64,000 bases of DNA, from assembly GCF_023534745.1 (NCBI RefSeq), contig NZ_JAMHJQ010000003.1, positions 62,001-126,000 of the forward strand. The letters run 5' to 3'. The stretch comes from Streptomyces sp. 35G-GA-8 (GTDB lineage Bacteria; Actinomycetota; Actinomycetes; Streptomycetales; Streptomycetaceae). The first letter of the stretch is position 1. Every line of letters starts with the position of its first letter. Positions 60,069 to 64,000 of this stretch are shown in pieces. The position numbers were made by a program, and so were the translations under genes. A model generated the notes under the pieces. It ran no database searches, was not told the DNA's origin, and worked only from the letters and a program-made list of their open reading frames with translations.

Positions 60069-60470
60069 GTGCTGAAGACGGGGAAGATCCAGCGGTTCGA
60101 CGAGACGCGTGGGTATGGATTCATCAACCCGGACGAGGGTGGTGAGGACGTGTTCATGCACGCGAACGATCTGCTGGACGAGAAGTACCTCTACCAGGCG
60201 GGCCGGGACGTCGAGTTCTTCGTCGAAATGGGCGAGAAGGGCCCGAAGGCGTCGGAGATCCGTCTGATCCACCAGCCTTCGCGACACCGTCTCGAACATT
60301 TCGGAGGCGGCGGCGGGGTGGCCGAGGACGAGCCGGGCGCCGGCGGGTTCCGCAGCGAGCTGACCGACGTGCTCCTCGACGCCGACGGAACCCTGACCGC
60401 CGATCAGATCAAGCGGATCCGTGCACGGATCATCGAGCTGGCGCGTACGCACGGCTGGATCGGCGACTGA
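60069..60470 (+). CDS. Cold-shock-domain protein with C-terminal extension
   Basis: A 133-residue protein. Residues 1-~67 are a cold-shock nucleic-acid-binding domain with RNP-like motifs GYGFINPDEGGEDVFMHAND (RNP1-type KGYGFI and RNP2-type VFMH; the first Trp/Lys differs from CspA). A Gly-rich linker follows, then a helical tail (LTDVLLDADGTLTADQIKRIRARIIELARTHGW) absent from CspA. The GTG at 60069 has GGAGG 7 nt upstream; a GTG at 60063 would sit against the SD and was rejected. Followed by a strong terminator. Probably an RNA chaperone; the role of the C-terminal part is unknown. Confidence 0.87.
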   Translation: MLKTGKIQRFDETRGYGFINPDEGGEDVFMHANDLLDEKYLYQAGRDVEFFVEMGEKGPKASEIRLIHQPSRHRLEHFGGGGGVAEDEPGAGGFRSELTDVLLDADGTLTADQIKRIRARIIELARTHGWIGD

Positions 60471-60541
60471 CCGGTGCGCGGAGCCCCGCGCGCGGACGCG
60501 CGCAGACGCGCGGGGAAACGGGCGAGTGGAGCATGAGCAAC

Positions 60542-60575
60542 GCGGGTGCCCCGGCATGCGGTCCGGGGCACCCGC
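60542..60575. terminator. Bidirectional terminator, cold-shock / ABC permease genes
   Basis: GCGGGTGCCCCGG-N8-CCGGGGCACCCGC, a perfect 13-bp stem between convergent stops at 60470 and 60643. Confidence 0.85.
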
Positions 60576-60642
60576 CCATTGCGTGTACGGGCGATCGCCG
60601 GGGAAGGGAGTCCGGCATCGCTCCGTACCCGCGGTCCGGCGG

Positions 60643-61440
60643 TCAGACCACGTCCCGTCGCAGGGGTACCCGTACGGCGACGGCCGCCGCGACGAGAGCG
60701 TAACCCGCCAGCAGCACTCCGCCGCCCACCGGGGACAGCAATGACACCGGACTCGTGGCCAATTCGTCCGCCAGAACATCAGCGAGATAGGTGAAACCGG
60801 TGAGCGAGGCCGTGGCGCCACCCGGCAGCAGCGGGTAGAGCAGATTGACCCCGGGGATCATCATCAGGATCAGCTCGCCCAGGTAGAGATAGCCGATGAC
60901 CACCGAGAGAGCGACGAGCTGGTTGCGGATCAGCGCGCCCATCGCCACCCCGAGCAGGGTGTAGACGGCCATCGTCAGCGCCAGCCTGAGCAGTAGCTCG
61001 ATCACCGTGCCGGTGGCGAGCCCGGGGGTGACCCCACGGGCGGCGAGCGCTCCGAAGAACCCCGCGCCCGCGCTGCCGGTCTGCACCAGCCCGTACACCA
61101 GACCTGCCGCTCCGAAGGCGACCAGCTTGGCGGTGAGCACCTGTCGGCGCCGCGGGGCGAAGAGGAAGGTGAAGGTGACCGTACGGTGCCGGTACTCCGA
61201 CGTCATGGCCACCGTGCCCAGCGCCGCCGGGACGAAGACCGTGAAGCCCAGCATCCCGAAGACCGACAGAACACCCTCCTCCGTCGCCAGGCCCGGCATG
61301 GGCGGCGAGAAATTCTCCGGTCCGACGGCGGTCAGCAGCCCGACCATGCCGCCGCCGAGAACGACGGCGGTCAACAGCGACCACAGCCACATGCGGGTGG
61401 CGAGCAGCCGGCGGAACTCCGCCTTGATCAACGCGTTCAT
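60643..61440 (-). CDS. ABC transporter permease (ABC-2 type)
   Basis: A 265-residue membrane subunit of an exporter with six transmembrane segments. The N-terminal amphipathic start MNALIKAEFRRLLATRMWLW, MTSEYRHRTVTFTFLFAPRR (the conserved EYR motif of ABC-2 permeases) and the C-terminal helix GGGVLLAGYALVAAAVAVRV are visible. Its ATG at 61440 overlaps the ATPase stop by 4 nt, so the pair forms one complex. The transported substrate is unknown; divergent GntR genes often regulate such exporters in response to cell-envelope stress. Confidence 0.88.
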   Translation of the reverse strand: MNALIKAEFRRLLATRMWLWSLLTAVVLGGGMVGLLTAVGPENFSPPMPGLATEEGVLSVFGMLGFTVFVPAALGTVAMTSEYRHRTVTFTFLFAPRRRQVLTAKLVAFGAAGLVYGLVQTGSAGAGFFGALAARGVTPGLATGTVIELLLRLALTMAVYTLLGVAMGALIRNQLVALSVVIGYLYLGELILMMIPGVNLLYPLLPGGATASLTGFTYLADVLADELATSPVSLLSPVGGGVLLAGYALVAAAVAVRVPLRRDVV

Positions 61441-62414
61441 CGGGCCTCCCCCTCGCTGTCCGAGCTGTCCGAGGTCAGTTCGAGGAACAACCGCTCCAGG
61501 CTCGTGTCCTCAGAGAGCAGTTCATGCACCCGCAGCCCCGCGGCCGACGCCAGATCGGCGACCTGCGCGGTCGTGAGCCCCCGCACCCGCAGCGCGCCGT
61601 CGTGCCCCGTCTCGACGTTCCGCGCGGCCCCCACCCCATGGGGTGTACCCCGTAACAGCGCCTTCTTGAGCGCCTCGGCGTCGGGGGAGCGGACCAGTAC
61701 GGTCGAGGGGCTGAGCCGCTCGATCTCCCGCAGCGGCCCCGCCGCGACCAGCCTGCCGCGCCGGATCATCACGATGTCGTCCACGATCTGCTGAACCTCG
61801 CCGAGCACATGGCTCGACACCAGTACGGTGCGCCCCTCGTCGGCGAGTTCGCGCAGGAAGCGACGGAGCCACGCGATGCCCTCGGGGTCGAGGCCATTGC
61901 CCGGCTCGTCGAGCAGCAGCACCCGGGGATCGCCCAGCAGCGCGGTCGCGAGGCCGAGCCGCTGCTTCATTCCGGTGGAGAAGGTACGGGTCTTGCGGTG
62001 CGCGGCGTGCGCGAGGCCGAGCCGGTCCAGTAACTCCTCGACACGGCCCGCCGGATGGCCGCCCATGGTGCGGTAGATCCGGAGATGGTCCCGCGCCGAG
62101 TGCTGCGGGTGGAAGGCCGAGGCGTCGAGCACCGCCCCGACGACCTCGGAGGGCCGGCGCAGCTCTCCGTACCGCTTGCCGCCGATCGTGGCGGTGCCCC
62201 CGGTCGGGGTGACCAGGCCCAGGATCATGCGCATGGTCGTGGTCTTGCCCGCTCCGTTGGGTCCGAGGAAGCCGGTGATGGCGCCCGGCTCCACGGAGAA
62301 GCTGAGCCCGTCCACCGCGGCGACCGGCCCGAACCGCTTGGTCAGGCCGGTCACGTCGATCCGGTGGCTCGGGTGACGCGTCGGTTCCGTGGCTGAAGTC
62401 CGCGTCTGTGCCAT
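61437..62414 (-). CDS. ABC transporter ATP-binding protein (CcmA/DRA type)
   Basis: A 325-residue exporter ATPase: Walker A GFLGPNGAGKTTTMRMI, signature FSTGMKQRLGLATAL, Walker B RVLLLDEPGNGLDPEG, then the H-loop VSSHVLGEVQ. The C-terminal ~100 residues carry the extension typical of antibiotic/peptide resistance exporters. Start ATG at 62414 has GGGAGGG 9 nt upstream; the ATG at 62423 is only 1 nt from that SD. First gene of the pair with the permease and divergent from the GntR regulator. Confidence 0.92.
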   Translation of the reverse strand: MAQTRTSATEPTRHPSHRIDVTGLTKRFGPVAAVDGLSFSVEPGAITGFLGPNGAGKTTTMRMILGLVTPTGGTATIGGKRYGELRRPSEVVGAVLDASAFHPQHSARDHLRIYRTMGGHPAGRVEELLDRLGLAHAAHRKTRTFSTGMKQRLGLATALLGDPRVLLLDEPGNGLDPEGIAWLRRFLRELADEGRTVLVSSHVLGEVQQIVDDIVMIRRGRLVAAGPLREIERLSPSTVLVRSPDAEALKKALLRGTPHGVGAARNVETGHDGALRVRGLTTAQVADLASAAGLRVHELLSEDTSLERLFLELTSDSSDSEGEAR

Positions 62415-62462
62415 GGGATCCATCCCTCCCTCTGGGACCCGGGGCCCGGTCCTGCCGTGATA

Positions 62463-62491
62463 TCTATTCTAGTAGTTGTACATCAGATAGA
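62463..62491. promoter_or_regulatory. AT-rich operator/promoter between ABC and GntR genes
   Basis: TCTAT (62463-62467) and ATAGA (62487-62491) are inverted around TAGTAGTTGTACATC, the only markedly AT-rich sequence in the divergent 85-bp gap. A YtrA-type repressor site controlling both directions is the natural inference. Confidence 0.45.
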
Positions 62492-62499
62492 GTGAGCGT

Positions 62500-62910
62500 G
62501 TGCGACTCGTGCTCGATCTCGACAGTGAGGCCCCGATCTATCAGCAGATCCGCGACCGGGTGGTGGAAGCCATCGCGGACGGCTCCCTGGCGCCCGGTGC
62601 GTCCCTGCCCTCCACCAGACAGCTCGCCGTCGACCTGGCGATCAACTTCCACACCGTGAACAAGGCATACGACCTGCTCCGGCGCGAGGGCATCATCCGC
62701 GTCAACCGCAAGAGCGGAGCGGTGGTCCACCCGGATGTGCGGACGGCGACGGCGGAACTGCGGGTGGGGACCGACTGGGAGCGGCGGCTGCGCACGCTGC
62801 TGGCCGAAGCGGTGGTGCGAGGCAGTACCGAGGAGGAGGTCGACGCGTATGTACGGGCGACCCTGGAGGGGTTCGCCCAGCGGAACGAGGGGGGTGGCGG
62901 GGAGCGGTGA
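62500..62910 (+). CDS. GntR-family (YtrA-type) repressor
   Basis: A 136-residue regulator consisting of the winged helix IYQQIRDRVVEAIADGSLAPGASLPSTRQLAVDLAINFHTVNKAYDLLRREGIIRVNRKSGAVV and a short helical dimerisation tail (~80-130), the YtrA architecture that lacks an effector domain. GTG at 62500 with a weak SD. It probably represses itself and the divergent ABC exporter. Its stop is 64 bp ahead of the DUF1648-type gene. Confidence 0.9.
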   Translation: MRLVLDLDSEAPIYQQIRDRVVEAIADGSLAPGASLPSTRQLAVDLAINFHTVNKAYDLLRREGIIRVNRKSGAVVHPDVRTATAELRVGTDWERRLRTLLAEAVVRGSTEEEVDAYVRATLEGFAQRNEGGGGER

Positions 62911-62973
62911 AGAAGCCCTGGCGGCTGCGGTCCCGGCCGGCCGTGCCCCGTCGCTCACACGAGATTGGATCGG

Positions 62974-64000
62974 GTGACCACCATGCTTGTCAGCCTGCTC
63001 GTCAATGCCGGAATCCTGCTGCCCCTAGGAGCCACCCTCTGCGCCGCGCCGAGCCCGTCGCTCAACCCCCACTCGGTGCCCTTCGGTGTACGGGTACCGC
63101 CCGACAGGGCGGACGCCCCCGAAGTGAGCGCGCAACGTCGGCGCTACCGCGCTCTGTTGCTGCCGGCCACCCTCGTGGTCACCGTGGCCGCCCTCGTCAT
63201 CGGCGCGGTGCTCGACAGCGTCGCGGTCGGCGGCGTCGCGGCGCTCGTGCTCTGTGCGATCGCCGCCGCGCTGTGGCTGAGCGCGCATCGCGCCCTCGTC
63301 CGCGCGAAGGAGCGGGGCGACTGGTACAAGCACGTACGGCAGGGTGTGGCGACGGACACCTCCCTGCGCACCGATCCCGTACGGCTCCCGTGGGCATGGA
63401 CGATTCCTTCGCTCGTGGTGATCGTCGTGACCGCCGTCGCAGGTGCGATCGCCTATCCGCGGCTGCCCGAGACGATGGCGCTACCGAAACGTACGTCGAG
63501 CGGGACCGTGTACCGCGAGATCACGACCACCTTCTGGACCGTGTTCGGCCCGGTCTTCGCCCAGATCCTGCTGACCGCCGTGGTCATCGGGACGGTCGCC
63601 GCCGTGCTGCGCGCCCGCGCGGACCTGGATGTCTCGCGGCCTCTGAGCAGCGCCGCCCGGCACCGCCGCCACCTCGGTCTGACGGGGCGGTCTCTGCTGG
63701 GCATCGCCGCGCTGCTGAACCTCATGCTGCTCGGGCTGTCCGGGATGATGTGGAGCGACAACCGCTCCGGCGCGGTGCTGTCCCTGGTCGTCGGCGGGCC
63801 GCTGCTCGCGGCCGTCGCCGCGTCCGTGCCGCTCATACGCGACGGATCCGGGGGCGGCCGACCGACGTCGGAAGGCACGGGCGGCTCGGGAGGCGAGGGT
63901 GGCGCGGATGGCTTCGACGGCGCGGACGAGGAGACCGGGCTGGTGCCGCGCGACGACGACCGCCACTGGTACGGCGCCGGCACCGTCTACGTCAACGCCG
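62974..64000 (+). CDS. DUF1648/DUF5808-type membrane protein (truncated by window end)
   Basis: At least 342 residues are in view. The transmembrane segments include LLPATLVVTVAALVIGAVL, VAALVLCAIAAALWL and IPSLVVIVVTAVAGAIAY. The DUF1648 signature is AYPRLPETMALPKRTSSGTV (~160-180). A Gly/Ser/Asp-rich linker precedes DDDRHWYGAGTVYVNA, the start of a DUF5808 module, and the frame runs off the right edge. The GTG at 62974 is used; an ATG at 62983 is an alternative. The same strand and short gap after the GntR gene suggest one transcript and a role in envelope stress, as for SdpI-like proteins. Function is inferred only from fold and context. Confidence 0.8.
   Translation, partial: MTTMLVSLLVNAGILLPLGATLCAAPSPSLNPHSVPFGVRVPPDRADAPEVSAQRRRYRALLLPATLVVTVAALVIGAVLDSVAVGGVAALVLCAIAAALWLSAHRALVRAKERGDWYKHVRQGVATDTSLRTDPVRLPWAWTIPSLVVIVVTAVAGAIAYPRLPETMALPKRTSSGTVYREITTTFWTVFGPVFAQILLTAVVIGTVAAVLRARADLDVSRPLSSAARHRRHLGLTGRSLLGIAALLNLMLLGLSGMMWSDNRSGAVLSLVVGGPLLAAVAASVPLIRDGSGGGRPTSEGTGGSGGEGGADGFDGADEETGLVPRDDDRHWYGAGTVYVNA

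Overview
The window is high-GC actinobacterial DNA, almost certainly Streptomyces. Third codon positions are nearly all G or C, GTG starts are common, operons overlap by ATGA/GTGA, and the gene content is typical of the genus: an extracellular contractile injection system (eCIS), a conservon, a tuf3-like EF-Tu paralogue and mycothiol-type enzymes. No rRNA, tRNA or CRISPR array was seen. The strain cannot be named from the sequence alone.

Region 1 (1-15.8 kb) is the right-hand part of an eCIS locus. A tail sheath gene runs off the left edge. Next come a 1299-residue cargo-like protein with an AT-richer, toxin-like C-terminus and a small HEAT-like candidate immunity gene. A DinB-family gene lies between two inverted transposase remnants. 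The accessory block follows: AAA+ ATPase, DUF4255 cap/terminator protein, an unrecognised 45-codon repeat ORF coupled at both ends, a secreted vWA protein, a LuxR-type regulator, a one-TM membrane protein and a DUF4157 (HELTH) protein. A 16-bp palindrome of the form CTGCCC(C/G)AAA(A/G)GGCAG stands 96-124 bp upstream of the cargo, vWA and DUF4157 starts, and a half-site precedes the membrane protein. It may be the operator that ties the locus together.

Region 2 (15.8-16.9 kb) has no credible gene. It holds a large imperfect inverted repeat with arms of about 330 bp and a 210-bp spacer.

Region 3 (16.9-22.7 kb) is a hydroxyproline catabolic operon: three-component D-hydroxyproline dehydrogenase, a dihydrodipicolinate-synthase-family deaminase, a proline-racemase-family epimerase and a GntR regulator. 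The pyridine-nucleotide/BFD-type subunit and the deaminase share one uninterrupted 825-codon frame with an internal ribosome site. Region 4 (22.8-28.1 kb) has an aberrant P450 and a stand-alone A-T-reductase NRPS-like enzyme coupled to a PPOx-type flavoprotein.

Region 5 (28.4-44.6 kb) is mostly housekeeping: LOG-family hydrolase, UppP, methylmalonyl-CoA mutase mutAB with meaB and a 3-hydroxyisobutyryl-CoA hydrolase (valine/propionate metabolism), TVP38 and DedA membrane proteins, an EF-Tu3-like factor behind an alanine-rich leader ORF and hairpin, a spermidine-synthase-like protein, an MFS exporter, a thioesterase and a gamma-carbonic anhydrase.

Region 6 (44.8-50.7 kb) is a conservon (cvnABCD) ending in a P450 whose ExxR motif is replaced by EVLW, with a canonical P450 facing it. 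Region 7 (51.2-54.0 kb) holds an XRE-cupin regulator, a YbaK-family deacylase, a maleylpyruvate-isomerase-family protein and a CoA-binding protein.

Region 8 (54.0-59.7 kb) looks like a compact azole-type RiPP cluster: an ArsR-like regulator, a 58-aa candidate precursor overlapping a fused E1-like/YcaO cyclodehydratase, and a NarL-type two-component system. Region 9 (60-64 kb) has a cold-shock-domain protein, an ABC exporter divergent from a YtrA-type GntR regulator, and a DUF1648-type membrane protein cut by the window end.
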